In this document: positions 44,215 to 52,956 of the stretch, in pieces | Layout: every line of letters begins with the position of its first letter | Position numbering within the stretch: position 1 is the first letter of the stretch | From: Amycolatopsis tucumanensis | Lineage (GTDB): Bacteria > Actinomycetota > Actinomycetes > Mycobacteriales > Pseudonocardiaceae | Reading direction: 5' to 3' | Length of the DNA stretch: 64,000 bases | Assembly (NCBI RefSeq): GCF_021654135.1 | Contig: NZ_JAKGSD010000024.1 | Location: forward strand, 1 to 64,000 | The notes under the pieces: generated by a model | The model's database searches: none | What the model saw: the letters and a program-made list of their open reading frames with translations, nothing else | Told to the model about the DNA's origin: nothing | Made by a program: the position numbers and the translations under genes

Positions 44215-44568
44215 TCGCCCGTCGCATGTTCCAGCTCGTGGAGCGGATCTGGCTTCGCCCACGGGGAGGCCGCGCGACACATCGCGAAGCGTCCGCGGCT
44301 GCGCGGGAACGGGGCAGCGCGGCCTCCCTGCGGCGAATCCTCGGCGACGAGCCGGCCGGCTCCCCGGGCCTGGTGCGCGCCGCCGACCTGACCACCAAGG
44401 CCGCGACGAGCGCGCCCACCGCGGGGCGGGTGATGTACGCCGGGTTGCGCCGCGCGGTGCCGGGTGATCCGGTCGCCCGGCTGTGGCATTTCCCCCGCCG
44501 AGCTCGACGAGCTGATCGCCGAGCTCGAACCGATCACCGCGAGGCTGGTGGCCGCCGGATCGCGCTGA
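44215..44568 (+). pseudogene. SCO6745-family protein remnant
   Basis: The plus strand shows pieces of a helical protein of the SCO6745 (SalK-like) family in shifting frames. A start-like ARRMFQLVERI at about 44218 is followed by a scrambled stretch. Then come SLRRILGDEPAGSPGLVRAA and PTAGRVMYAGLRRAVPGDPV in one frame, and after a frameshift near 44490 PAELDELIAELEPITARLVA and AGSR with TGA at 44566-44568. A normal member is about 280 residues, so most of the middle and the region holding the HxxxH-like core are missing. It lies directly behind the lipase gene and has no visible promoter of its own. Confidence 0.6.
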
Positions 44569-44594
44569 CGAATTCTCGCCCGAGTCAGGCCGAG

Positions 44595-44834
44595 TCAAGC
44601 GCCGAGCGTGTCGATCTGGGTCGACAGGATCGCGGCCTGCTCATCCAGCTCGCGGTCCTCCGGCTGCTCCCCCACCCGCTGCCGCAGCGTCTCGCGCTCG
44701 ATGACCGTCATCGCGCCCTCGTGGCGGGGCAGCTCCTCGGCAGGCAGCACCGCGAGGCTGCCCTCCTGCAGGACCAGCTGCGCGCCGTTCCCGGCGTCCA
44801 GCAGCGCCTTCAGATCACCCGCGGTCACGTTCAT
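44595..44834 (-). CDS. Small acidic protein of unknown function
   Basis: A 79-residue product (MNVTAGDLKALLDAGNGAQL onward), acidic, without membrane segments. The codon bias and a GGGAGG-like site (GAAGGGAGG on the minus strand, 44837-44845) before the ATG support a real gene. I do not recognise a family. It follows the GAF/PucR regulator gene by 25 bases on the same strand and could be the last gene of that operon. Confidence 0.55.
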   Translation of the reverse strand: MNVTAGDLKALLDAGNGAQLVLQEGSLAVLPAEELPRHEGAMTVIERETLRQRVGEQPEDRELDEQAAILSTQIDTLGA

Positions 44835-44859
44835 CGGGCCTCCCTTCGTAGGCCCCCGG

Positions 44860-46650
44860 CTACCCGCTCCGCCGCCCCGTCAAGCGTTGCACCCGCAGCG
44901 CGAGCTGGATCTCCAGCGCCCGCCCCGGCTCCTGCCAGTCGTCGCCGAGCAGGGTCGCTATCCGGTCCAGCCGCTGCACCACCGTGTTGACGTGCACGTG
45001 CAGCGCCTCCTTCGCCCGCGTCAGGTTGCCGCCCGCCGCGAAGTACGCGTGCAGCGTTCCGGTCAGGTCCGTGCCGCGCCGCTCGTCGTAGTCGAGCACC
45101 GGGCCGAGCGTGCGTCGCACGAAACCGGTCAGGTCGCCGCGCTCGCCGAGCAGCACCCCGAGGAACCCGAGCCCGCCCGCGGACGCGCCCTCGCCGGACC
45201 GGCCCAGCGCCAGCAACGCCCGCAGGCACCGGACCGCCTCCGCGTGCGCCGCGGCGATCGCCGCCGGGCCCCGCGCCGGACCGGCCGCGCCGACCGTCAC
45301 CGGCGTGTCCGTCGCCGCAGTCAGCGCCTCCGCGATCCGCGCGGCCACCGCGTCCGGGTCGCCGCGGACCAGCAGCACGACCTCCTCCGCGTGGATGCCG
45401 GCGAGCGCCGCGTGCCGGGCCGCGGCCACCGCCAGCCGTGCCCGGGACACCGACTCGGCGTGCGCGACCAGAACCGCGTGCGGTTCCGCCAGGTCCACGC
45501 CCAGCCGTTCGGCGCGCGCGAGCAACGCGCCCGGGTTGCGGTCCGGCGCGGTGAGCAGGTCGGTCAGCAGCTCGCCGCGGACCTCGTCCTCCGCCTTCGC
45601 CACCGACCGGCGCAACAGCAGCAGCAACGCGGTCACCACGGCGGCCCGCTCGAACAGCCGCCGGTCGGCGTCGAGCAGCGCGTCCCGCCCGGCGAGCACC
45701 ATGCTGCCGAGCAGCTCCGGCCCCGCCTGCACGGCGCACACCAGCGACCCGTCGCCCGAAACCGACCGCCCGGTGCTCCGCGACAGCGCCACCACCTCGG
45801 GATCCGGCGCGGGCGGGGCGATCCCGGCGTGCGCCAGCTCCTCGCCCGCCGCGTCGAACAGGCCGATCGAGCCGCGCAGGACGTCGGCCACCGCGGCGGC
45901 CACCTCCGGCACGTCCCCGCCGCGCAGCACCAGGTCCATGAGCCGGTCGTGCGCCTCCTCGGCGCGGTGCATCGCCGCGGAGTGCGAGCTGATCTCGTCC
46001 AGCAGCCGGGCGTTGTCCAGCGCGATGACCGCGTGGTCGGCCAGCGAGGACAGCAGCGCGACCTCGTCCGGGGTGAACTCGCGGGGCGTGCGGTCGGACG
46101 CGTAGAGCACGCCGATCACCGTGCCGCCCAGTGACAGCGGGACGCCGAGGATGCCGGCCAGGCCCTCGTCGCGCACCGCGTCGTCGATCGGTTTGGTGTG
46201 CAGGAAACGCTCGTCCCGGAAGTAGTCCGGGGTCGCGTACGGGCGCGCGCTCTGCGCGACCAGACCGCCCAGCCCCTCGCCCATGCCCAGGATGACTTCC
46301 TTGAACAGGGGCGACACGCACCCGTCGGTGACGCGCATGTAGGTGCGGCCGGCGGTTTCGTCGTTGAGGCTGAGGTAGGAGACGTCCGCGCCGAGCAGCG
46401 TGCGGGCCCGCCGCACGATCGAGCGCAGCACGGCGTCCGGGTCGCGCAGGCGGGCCAGATCGCTGGCCGTGTCGAACAACGCGGTCAGCTCGGCTTCGCG
46501 GCGGCGGTGCGCGGTGAGGGTGGCGTGGATGCGCAGCGCCAGCTCGGTGGCCTTGGGGTGCGCGGCGCCGGCGTGCGCCAGCTGCTCGCTGCTCGCCCCG
46601 CCGGCGAGCAGGTCGAGCAGCCGGAGCACGTCGTCGTCCACGCCGATCAT
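44860..46650 (-). CDS. GAF-domain regulator with PucR/CdaR-type HTH
   Basis: A 596-residue transcriptional regulator. The first 60 residues are helical, residues about 65-215 form a GAF domain (LGADVSYLSLNDETAGRTYM, GLAGILGVPLSLGGTVIGVL), a central region resembles the CdaR GGDEF-like fold, and the C-terminus is a PucR-type helix-turn-helix (LTRAKEALHVHVNTVVQRLD). It is the third gene behind the 3-hydroxybutyrate dehydrogenase and MHS symporter genes, four bases after the symporter stop, and therefore probably activates that operon in response to the ketone body or its metabolite. Confidence 0.85.
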   Translation of the reverse strand: MIGVDDDVLRLLDLLAGGASSEQLAHAGAAHPKATELALRIHATLTAHRRREAELTALFDTASDLARLRDPDAVLRSIVRRARTLLGADVSYLSLNDETAGRTYMRVTDGCVSPLFKEVILGMGEGLGGLVAQSARPYATPDYFRDERFLHTKPIDDAVRDEGLAGILGVPLSLGGTVIGVLYASDRTPREFTPDEVALLSSLADHAVIALDNARLLDEISSHSAAMHRAEEAHDRLMDLVLRGGDVPEVAAAVADVLRGSIGLFDAAGEELAHAGIAPPAPDPEVVALSRSTGRSVSGDGSLVCAVQAGPELLGSMVLAGRDALLDADRRLFERAAVVTALLLLLRRSVAKAEDEVRGELLTDLLTAPDRNPGALLARAERLGVDLAEPHAVLVAHAESVSRARLAVAAARHAALAGIHAEEVVLLVRGDPDAVAARIAEALTAATDTPVTVGAAGPARGPAAIAAAHAEAVRCLRALLALGRSGEGASAGGLGFLGVLLGERGDLTGFVRRTLGPVLDYDERRGTDLTGTLHAYFAAGGNLTRAKEALHVHVNTVVQRLDRIATLLGDDWQEPGRALEIQLALRVQRLTGRRSG

Positions 46651-46654
46651 CGTC

Positions 46655-47986
46655 TCATCGCGTCGCCGGCTGCGGGGCGGCCGCGGGCTCCTCGTCGTGC
46701 AGCGAGCTGCCCGCGGTCTCCTTCGCGCTGGTCACCGCGATCACGGTGAGCACGCACATCGCCACCACGTACAGCGAAACCGCGAGCGTGCCGCCGAACT
46801 CCTTGAACAACGCGACCGCGACGATCGGCGCCAGCGCGCCGGCGGCGATCGAGGACAGCTGCCCGCCGATCGACAGGCCGGTGTAGCGGACGCGCGTCGG
46901 GAACTGCTCGGCGAAGAACGCCGCCTGCGGGCCGTACATCGCGCCGTGCAGCACCAGGCCGATCGTCGCGGCGAGGATGATCATCCCGGACGAGCGGGTG
47001 TCCATCAGCGCGAAGAACGCGAACGCCCAGCCTGCCATGGCGACGGCGCCGAACAGGTACACCGGGCGGCGGCCGATCCGGTCGGACAGCGCGCCCCACA
47101 GCGGGATCGTCACGAAGTGGATCGCCGACCCGATGAGCACCGCGTTGAGCCCGGCCGACTTGCTGAGCCCCAGCGGACCGGTGACGTAGACCAGGATGAA
47201 CGCGGTCAGCACGTAGTAGGACACGTTCTCGGCCATGCGGGCGCCGATCGTGATGAGCACCCGGCGCCACGCGCCGCGGAAGACCTCCACCGCCGGGGCG
47301 CGGTGCTGCTCGCCGCGCTGACGGGCCTTCTCCTGCGCGGCCAGGAACACCGGCGACTCGGTGACGGTGAGCCGGATCCACAGGCCGATGATCACCAGCA
47401 CGCCGGAGAGCAGGAACGGAATGCGCCAGCCCCACGAGGTGAACGCGGCGTCCGACTGCACCGCGGCGAGGATCGCGAGCACCGCGGTGGCCAGCAGGTT
47501 CCCGCCCGGCGCGCCGCACTGCGGCCAGGAGGCCCAGAACCCGCGGCGGCGGTCGTCACCGTGCTCGGACACGATGAGCACCGCGCCGCCCCACTCGCCG
47601 CCGAGCGCGAAGCCCTGCACCAGCCGCAGCGCCGTGAGCAGCAACGGCGCGGCCACGCCGACCGCCGCGTAGGTCGGCAGCAGGCCCATCGCGCAGGTCG
47701 AGCCGCCCATCAGCAGCAGGCTGAACACCAGCAGCTTCTTGCGGCCGACGCGGTCGCCGAAGTGGCCGAACACCAGGCCGCCGAGCGGCCGGGCGAGGAA
47801 GCCGATCGCGTAGGTGGCGAACGAGAGCAGGGTCCCGGTCAGCGGATCGCTGCCGGGGAAGAAGAGCTTGTTGAAGACCAGTGCCGCGGCCGATCCGTAG
47901 AGGAAGAAGTCGTACCACTCGATGGTGGTGCCGATGAGGCTCGCACCGACCACTTTCGCGATCGAGCGGTTCTCGCTGCGGGGCAT
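46655..47986 (-). CDS. MHS-family metabolite:H+ symporter
   Basis: A 443-residue transporter with 12 helices. GTTIEWYDFFLYGSAAALVF is the first-helix signature of the metabolite:H+ symporter family, and RPLGGLVFGHFGDRVGRKK is the MFS loop 2-3 motif. ATG 47986 follows AAGGAG with good spacing. It lies 32 bases behind the 3-hydroxybutyrate dehydrogenase gene in the same operon, so the cargo is likely 3-hydroxybutyrate or a similar short organic acid; this is inferred from context. Confidence 0.87.
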   Translation of the reverse strand: MPRSENRSIAKVVGASLIGTTIEWYDFFLYGSAAALVFNKLFFPGSDPLTGTLLSFATYAIGFLARPLGGLVFGHFGDRVGRKKLLVFSLLLMGGSTCAMGLLPTYAAVGVAAPLLLTALRLVQGFALGGEWGGAVLIVSEHGDDRRRGFWASWPQCGAPGGNLLATAVLAILAAVQSDAAFTSWGWRIPFLLSGVLVIIGLWIRLTVTESPVFLAAQEKARQRGEQHRAPAVEVFRGAWRRVLITIGARMAENVSYYVLTAFILVYVTGPLGLSKSAGLNAVLIGSAIHFVTIPLWGALSDRIGRRPVYLFGAVAMAGWAFAFFALMDTRSSGMIILAATIGLVLHGAMYGPQAAFFAEQFPTRVRYTGLSIGGQLSSIAAGALAPIVAVALFKEFGGTLAVSLYVVAMCVLTVIAVTSAKETAGSSLHDEEPAAAPQPATR

Positions 47987-48018
47987 GGGGCAACACTCCT
48001 TTGTGCCGTGGCGGAAAC

Positions 48019-48768
48019 TCAGGCGGCGGTCCAGCCGCCGTCGAGGGGCAGGGAAATCCCGGTGATGTGGCCGGACGAGGGGCCGCACAGCCAGCGCACG
48101 GCGTCGGCGACCTCGGCCGGGCCGATCAGCCGCTTGATCGCGGCGCGCCCCAGCAGGACCTCGCCGAGGATCTCGTCCTCCGGCCGTCCGTGCGCGGCGG
48201 CCTGGTCGGCGATCTGGTCGCGCACCAGCGGGGTGTCCACGTAGCCCGGGCTGACGCAGTTGCTGGTCACCCCGTGTGGCGCGCCCTCCAGGGCGGCCAC
48301 TTTGGACAGTCCTTCGAGCGCGTGCTTCGCGGACACGTAGGCGGACTTGAAAGCGCTTGCGCGCAGGCCGTGCACGCTGGAGACGTTCACGATCCGGCCC
48401 CAGCCCTGCGCGTACATGTGCGGCAGGACCCGGCGGATCAGCAGGAACGGCGCGGTCACCATGACCTGGTGCATGCGGGTGAACACGTCCGGCGGGAACT
48501 CGGTCAGCGGCGCGACGTGCTGGAAGCCGGCGTTGTTGACGAGGATGTCGGCGTCGGCGGGCAGGGTGTCGACGGCGCCGGGGTCCGCGAGGTCAGCGGT
48601 GTGCGCCCAGCCGCCGGTCTCGTCGGCGACGCGCGCGGCCGCGTCCGCGTTGATGTCCACCACGTGCACCTTCGCCCCGGCCTCGGCCAGGGCGTGCGCG
48701 CAGGCGCGCCCGATCCCGCTGCCGGCGCCGGTCACCAGCGCGACGCGCCCGTCCCAATAGCCACTCAT
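48019..48768 (-). CDS. 3-hydroxybutyrate dehydrogenase (SDR)
   Basis: A 249-residue SDR: NAD motif TGAGSGIG (14-21), NNAG at 78-81, Ser131, Tyr144 and Lys148 (SAYVSAKHALEG). FQHVAPLTEFP and SPGYVDTPLV are characteristic of D-3-hydroxybutyrate dehydrogenase, which oxidises 3-hydroxybutyrate to acetoacetate with NAD+. ATG at 48766-48768 is used; the frame upstream of it is non-coding. It heads an operon with an MHS symporter and a GAF/PucR regulator, consistent with growth on 3-hydroxybutyrate. Confidence 0.87.
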   Translation of the reverse strand: MSGYWDGRVALVTGAGSGIGRACAHALAEAGAKVHVVDINADAAARVADETGGWAHTADLADPGAVDTLPADADILVNNAGFQHVAPLTEFPPDVFTRMHQVMVTAPFLLIRRVLPHMYAQGWGRIVNVSSVHGLRASAFKSAYVSAKHALEGLSKVAALEGAPHGVTSNCVSPGYVDTPLVRDQIADQAAAHGRPEDEILGEVLLGRAAIKRLIGPAEVADAVRWLCGPSSGHITGISLPLDGGWTAA

Positions 48769-48891
48769 GGCGACAGACGGTAAGCGGCCCGGAGCGGGTT
48801 GCCTATGTGTTCGATCGCCACAAGTTCCCGGGGTTTTGTGGTGGCCGGTGCCACCCGGAATAGGTGACGTCCGGGGCGTGTTGCACCGCGT

Positions 48892-49260
48892 ATGGCGACG
48901 GTAACGCTGACCAAGGACAACTTCGAAGAGGTCGTCAACTCCGACGGCATGGTGCTCGTCGACTTCTGGGCGGCCTGGTGCGGGCCGTGCCGGATGTTCG
49001 CGCCCGTGTTCGAGGGTGCGGCCGACCGGCACGACGACATCGTGTTCGGCAAGGTCGACACCGAGGACCAGACCGAGCTGGCGCAGGCCTTCGGCATCCA
49101 GTCGATCCCGACGCTGATGGCGGTGCGGGACGGCGTCGTGCTCTACGCCCAGCCGGGCGCGCTGCCCGAGCAGAGCCTGGAGGAGCTGATCGGCAAGCTG
49201 CGCGAGGTCGACATGGACCAGGTGCGCGAGGAGATCGCGAAGCAGCAGCAGGCCGAATGA
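48892..49260 (+). CDS. Thioredoxin
   Basis: A 122-residue thioredoxin with the active site FWAAWCGPCRMF (Cys30, Cys33), cis-Pro in IQSIPTLMAVRDG, and a short charged C-terminal extension rich in Glu and Gln. No signal peptide, so it is cytoplasmic. It diverges from the 3-hydroxybutyrate operon with 123 bases between the starts. General disulfide reduction is expected; no dedicated reductase is adjacent. Confidence 0.9.
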   Translation: MATVTLTKDNFEEVVNSDGMVLVDFWAAWCGPCRMFAPVFEGAADRHDDIVFGKVDTEDQTELAQAFGIQSIPTLMAVRDGVVLYAQPGALPEQSLEELIGKLREVDMDQVREEIAKQQQAE

Positions 49261-49299
49261 CGGTTTGCCGGTGGTCGCCGGCGAGCCGATGATGGAGGC

Positions 49300-50154
49300 A
49301 TGACGTCCCGGGGGTTCGACGCGGTAGCCGACGAGCTGTACGCGCTGCCCCGGGACGAGTTCACACCCGCCCGCACGGAGCGGGCCAAGGAAGCGAAGGG
49401 CCGCGACCCCGAGCTCGCCAAGCGCATCACGCAGCTGCGCAAACCGACCGTCGCCGCGTGGCTGGTGAACCAGGTGAGCCGGCGGCACGCGGACGAGATC
49501 GGGCAGCTCGCGGACCTGGGCGCCCGGTTGCGCACCGCGCACCAGAAGCTGGCCGGCGACGAGCTGCGCACGTTGTCGCGGCAGCGCAACGAGTTGATCC
49601 GGCGGTTGAGCGGACGGGCGGGTGGTGTCGCCGGCGAGGCGGGCGTCCCCTACAGCGACGTCGCGATGCGCCAGGTGGAGGACACGTTCGAGGCGGCGGT
49701 GTCCGATCCGGACGCGGCGACGGAAGTGGCCGCGGGACGGCTTTCCGCGGCGCTGGAACCGTCCTCTTCGGAGGATTGGCTGGCGGCCGCACTGGCCGCT
49801 TCGCCGAAGCGCAAGGCGGCCCCCAAGCCGGCCCCGAAACCGGCGAAGCGGGACCCGGAAGCCGAGCGGCGGCAGGCCGCGCTCGAAGAGGCCCGCACGA
49901 AGGCCGACGAGGCGGAGGCCGCCCGCGACGAGGCTCAGCAGGCGCTCGACGAGGTCACCGCCCGGGCCGAAAAGGCCGCCGCGCGGGTGGCCGAGCTGCG
50001 CTCACAACTGGACGACGCGACCCGCGAAGAACGCGCGGTGCGCAAGGAACTCACGGCCGCCCGCAAGGCCGCGACCGTGGCGGACAAGACCGCCGACGAG
50101 GCGCGGAGGCAGGTGGCCGAGATGGAGTCGTTCGGCAAGCGGTCGAAGCGCTGA
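49300..50154 (+). CDS. Coiled-coil protein of unknown function
   Basis: A 284-residue protein with a globular helical N-terminal half (MTSRGFDAVADELYALPRDE, PTVAAWLVNQVSRRHADE), a Lys/Pro-rich linker (SPKRKAAPKPAPKPAKRDPE) and a C-terminal heptad coiled coil of about 95 residues (Ala/Glu/Lys-rich, ending FGKRSKR). The N-terminal part belongs to an actinobacterial family I know only as hypothetical. The basic linker suggests nucleic-acid contact. It begins 39 bases after thioredoxin and may be in the same transcript. Confidence 0.75.
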   Translation: MTSRGFDAVADELYALPRDEFTPARTERAKEAKGRDPELAKRITQLRKPTVAAWLVNQVSRRHADEIGQLADLGARLRTAHQKLAGDELRTLSRQRNELIRRLSGRAGGVAGEAGVPYSDVAMRQVEDTFEAAVSDPDAATEVAAGRLSAALEPSSSEDWLAAALAASPKRKAAPKPAPKPAKRDPEAERRQAALEEARTKADEAEAARDEAQQALDEVTARAEKAAARVAELRSQLDDATREERAVRKELTAARKAATVADKTADEARRQVAEMESFGKRSKR

Positions 50155-50159
50155 GGCGC

Positions 50160-50359
50160 AACACCACGGCCACCGCCCGGCTCAGCAGCGCCGCCCAATC
50201 GAAGGGCACCTCGCCACACCAGGCGATCAGCAGGCGGAGGCCCCCGCCCCACCGGCCGCCGCGCCGCGAGCACGCCCCCGGGCAGCAGCGCCACCACGAA
50301 CTCGGCCGCCCTACTCGCCTGCTCCAGCGCCCAGGCCACCCCACCACATCAGGCGATCA
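50160..50359 (-). repeat. Decayed copies of the adjacent TetR gene 3' end
   Basis: Two copies of the last 130-170 bases of the TetR gene lie beyond its stop codon. The landmark AGGCGATCAG occurs in the gene at 50521 and again at 50351 and 50221; GGCAGCAGCGCC and ACGAACTC with C/AG GCCG recur at about 50281. In both copies the landmark is followed by CAGGCGGAGGCCCCCGCC, which the gene itself lacks, so the copies share a private junction. On the minus strand they still read MAWALEQASRAAEFVVALLP and LLIAWCGEVPFDWAAL, echoes of the TetR C-terminus. Confidence 0.8.
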
Positions 50360-50947
50360 GCAGGCGGAGGCCCCCGCCTCACTGGCGGGCGGGCGCTGAG
50401 CACCACCCTCAGGCAGCAGCGCCGCAACGAACTCAGCCGTGCTGCGCTCCAGCTCCGCCGGCCCCGGCGCACGAGCCGCCCCGGCTCCGGCCACCGAATC
50501 GAACAGCACCCCGTCGCACCAGGCGATCAGCATCCGCGTGTGCCGCGCCGGGTCCGGGGAGCCCGCGTGCGCCAGCAGTTCGGCGCAGCTGTCGCGGAAC
50601 CGCTGCCCCACCCGGTCGTAGATCGCCCGCAGCTCGGGGCGTCGCGTGGCCTCCAGTGCGAACTCGTAGCGCGCCACCAAGCGCGTCCGGCCGGTCGTCA
50701 TCGCCGTGTGCAGGAACCGCGCGAGCGCCGGCGCCAACTCGTCATCCGCCTCCGTCAGCGACGCGTCGTCGAGTTCGGCGATCCGCCTGACCGCCAACTC
50801 CAGCAACGCCGCCCGCGTGCGGGCGTAGTAGGAGGTCGACCCGGACGGCAGGCCCGCGGCCCGGTCGACGGCGCGGTGGGTCAGGCCGCGCATCCCCTCC
50901 GCGGCGACCACCTCGATGGCCGCGTCCGCGATCGCCGTCAGACGCAC
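50357..50947 (-). CDS. TetR-family transcriptional regulator
   Basis: A 196-residue TetR protein with recognition region GLTHRAVDRAAGLPSGSTSYY (about 22-42) and a helical ligand domain. It starts with GTG at 50945-50947, only seven bases from a perfect palindromic operator, so its mRNA has little or no leader. It diverges from an FAD monooxygenase that it probably represses. The extreme C-terminus (about 15 residues, QRPPASEAGASAC) is encoded inside the duplicated segment, so it may be acquired sequence rather than ancestral. Confidence 0.85.
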   Translation of the reverse strand: MRLTAIADAAIEVVAAEGMRGLTHRAVDRAAGLPSGSTSYYARTRAALLELAVRRIAELDDASLTEADDELAPALARFLHTAMTTGRTRLVARYEFALEATRRPELRAIYDRVGQRFRDSCAELLAHAGSPDPARHTRMLIAWCDGVLFDSVAGAGAARAPGPAELERSTAEFVAALLPEGGAQRPPASEAGASAC

Positions 50948-50953
50948 GCCGGT

Positions 50954-50973
50954 GACTCTACAGGCGTAGAGTC
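50954..50973. promoter_or_regulatory. Perfect 20-bp TetR operator
   Basis: GACTCTAC-AGGC-GTAGAGTC: perfect 8-base arms around a 4-base centre, filling the 32-base space between the divergent TetR and FAD monooxygenase start codons. Confidence 0.8.
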
Positions 50974-50979
50974 GCGTGC

Positions 50980-52125
50980 GTGCGAACAGCGGCGGTCATC
51001 GGCGGCGGCATCGGCGGGTTGAGCGCGGCGATCGGGCTGCGCCGGGTGGGCTGGGAGGTCGCCGTCTTCGAACGCGCGCCGCGGTTCGCCGAGGTCGGCG
51101 CGGGAATCACGTTGTGGCCCAACGTTTTGCGCGCACTGGAATCGCTCGGCCTCGACCTCGCGCCGCTCGCCGTGCCGCAGGTCAGCGGGCGGCTGCGGGA
51201 CCACCACGGCCGCCTGCTGACCGAGGTCGACGGCGCCCGGTTCGAACGCGCACTGGGCAAACCGCTCCTCGGCATCGCCCGCGCCCAGCTCCTCGACCTG
51301 CTGCGCGACGCCATCCCGGCCGCGGATCTGCGGGCGGGCACCACCATCACCGAAGTCACCGGGGACGGCCGGGTGCGCTGGGACGGCGGCGAGCTCACCG
51401 CCGATCTGGTCGTCGCGGCCGACGGCGTGCACAGCGCGGTCCGCTCGGCGCTCTGGCCCGGCCACCCCGGCCCGGTCTACACGGGCCACACCGCGTTCCG
51501 GGCGATCCTCGACGATCCGGGGCCGCTCGAACTGTCCGGTCTCCTCGGACCGGGCACCGAGGTCGGGGCGGTGCCGCTGACCGGTGGCCGGCTGTACTGG
51601 TACCTGGCGTGCGAGTCGCCCCGCGATGTCCGGCACGCGGACCCGAAAGCCTTCCTGCGCCGTCATTTCGGTGACTGGCCGGAACCGCTGCCGAGCCTGA
51701 TCGAGGCGACGCCGGGCGACCGGTTCCTGCAGCACGACCTGCTCGCGCTGCGCACCCCGCTGCCGACGTACGTGCGCGGCCGCGTCGCGTTGCTCGGCGA
51801 CGCCGCCCACGCCATGTCGCCGTACCTGGGCCAGGGCGGCTGCCAAGCCATCGAAGACGCGGTCGTGCTCGCCGCCGCGACCGTCCGGCACACGTCGGTC
51901 GCGGACGCGCTGAGCGCCTACGACCGCGAACGTCGTCCGCGCAGCCAGGCGATCGCGCGCCGGTCCGACCAGGCCGGGCGGCTGGGCGCCCAGCTGAAGA
52001 ACCCACTGGCCGTCGCGGCACGCAACGCGGTGCTCCGGCTCATGCCTGCCGGGCTGTCGGTCCGCGCGGCCACCGCCGCCGCCCGCTGGACCCCTCCCGC
52101 ACCGTTGACCGCCGTGTCAGACTGA
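50980..52125 (+). CDS. FAD-dependent aromatic monooxygenase-like protein
   Basis: A 381-residue class A flavoprotein hydroxylase: FAD motif VIGGGIGGLSAAIGLRRVG at the N-terminus, DG motif VVAADGVHSAVRSALW near residue 150 and RVALLGDAAHAMSPYLGQGG near 275, which binds the FAD pyrophosphate. Relatives hydroxylate aromatic compounds, urate or polyketides using NADH. GTG 50980 is used; GTG 50976 is in another frame. The promoter must overlap the TetR operator at 50954-50973, so expression should depend on a TetR ligand, probably its substrate. The 3' end lies 36 bases before a methyltransferase gene. Confidence 0.87.
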   Translation: MRTAAVIGGGIGGLSAAIGLRRVGWEVAVFERAPRFAEVGAGITLWPNVLRALESLGLDLAPLAVPQVSGRLRDHHGRLLTEVDGARFERALGKPLLGIARAQLLDLLRDAIPAADLRAGTTITEVTGDGRVRWDGGELTADLVVAADGVHSAVRSALWPGHPGPVYTGHTAFRAILDDPGPLELSGLLGPGTEVGAVPLTGGRLYWYLACESPRDVRHADPKAFLRRHFGDWPEPLPSLIEATPGDRFLQHDLLALRTPLPTYVRGRVALLGDAAHAMSPYLGQGGCQAIEDAVVLAAATVRHTSVADALSAYDRERRPRSQAIARRSDQAGRLGAQLKNPLAVAARNAVLRLMPAGLSVRAATAAARWTPPAPLTAVSD

Positions 52126-52161
52126 GCGGGTTCGCAGCAGCCGGACTGGTGGTGATCGCCG

Positions 52162-52956
52162 ATGACCGAGCAGGAACGCACCACAGCGACGGCCGCGGGC
52201 GTGTACGACTGGTACCTGAACGGGCACCACCACCTGCCGTGCGACGCGGAGGTGGCGATCGCGGCACAGAAGGTCTTCCCGCTCGCCGGACAGGTCGCGC
52301 GCTACAACCGGGACTTCCTGCAGCGGGTGGTCCGCTGGATGACCGGGCACGGGATCCGGCAGTTCCTCGACATCGGCTCCGGCTACCCGGTGGCGGGCAA
52401 CGTGCACGAGATCGCCCAGCGGTACGCGCCGGGTTCGCGCGTGGTCTACGTCGACCTGGACCCGCGCACGGTCGAGGTGAGCAACGACCTGCTCGCCGGG
52501 GAGCCGGACGCGACCTGCCTGCTGGCCGACGCGCGGGAGCCGGAGGACATCTTCGAGCGGGCCGGGCTGCTGGACTTCGGCGAGCCCGTGGGGCTGCTGA
52601 TGGTGTCCGTGCTGCCCTTCGTGCCGGGCGACGTGCGCCCCCTGGTGCGTCGTTATGTCGACCGGCTCGCGCCCGGCAGCTACCTGGCGCTCACGCACAT
52701 CACGACCCCGGAGGACGAACGCCAGCAGCGCAAGCAGGAGGACGTGCGCGACACCTACAACGCCAAGGTGCGACAGTCCGCGCAGGTGCGCGGGCGGGCC
52801 GAGGTGGCGGCGCTGTTCGAGGGCACGGAGCTCGTAGCGCCGGGCCTGGTGCTCGCCACGCACTGGAACCCGCCGCGGGGCTACCTCCCGGACCCGGACG
52901 ACCAGGCGAGCGCCGTGCTGCTCGGCGCCGTCGGACGGGTGCCCAGCGGGACGTAG
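52162..52956 (+). CDS. DUF574-type SAM-dependent methyltransferase
   Basis: A 264-residue protein of the actinobacterial Methyltransf_19 (DUF574) family: GVYDWYLNGHHHLPCDAEVA at the N-terminus, and QFLDIGSGYPVAGNVHEIAQ as the SAM-binding motif I. Members are abundant in Streptomyces and Amycolatopsis, but most have no known substrate. It lies 36 bases behind the FAD monooxygenase gene and may be co-transcribed. Its last 25 codons (CYLPDPDDQASAVLLGAVGR in the downstream copies) are triplicated in the array that follows. Confidence 0.85.
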   Translation: MTEQERTTATAAGVYDWYLNGHHHLPCDAEVAIAAQKVFPLAGQVARYNRDFLQRVVRWMTGHGIRQFLDIGSGYPVAGNVHEIAQRYAPGSRVVYVDLDPRTVEVSNDLLAGEPDATCLLADAREPEDIFERAGLLDFGEPVGLLMVSVLPFVPGDVRPLVRRYVDRLAPGSYLALTHITTPEDERQQRKQEDVRDTYNAKVRQSAQVRGRAEVAALFEGTELVAPGLVLATHWNPPRGYLPDPDDQASAVLLGAVGRVPSGT

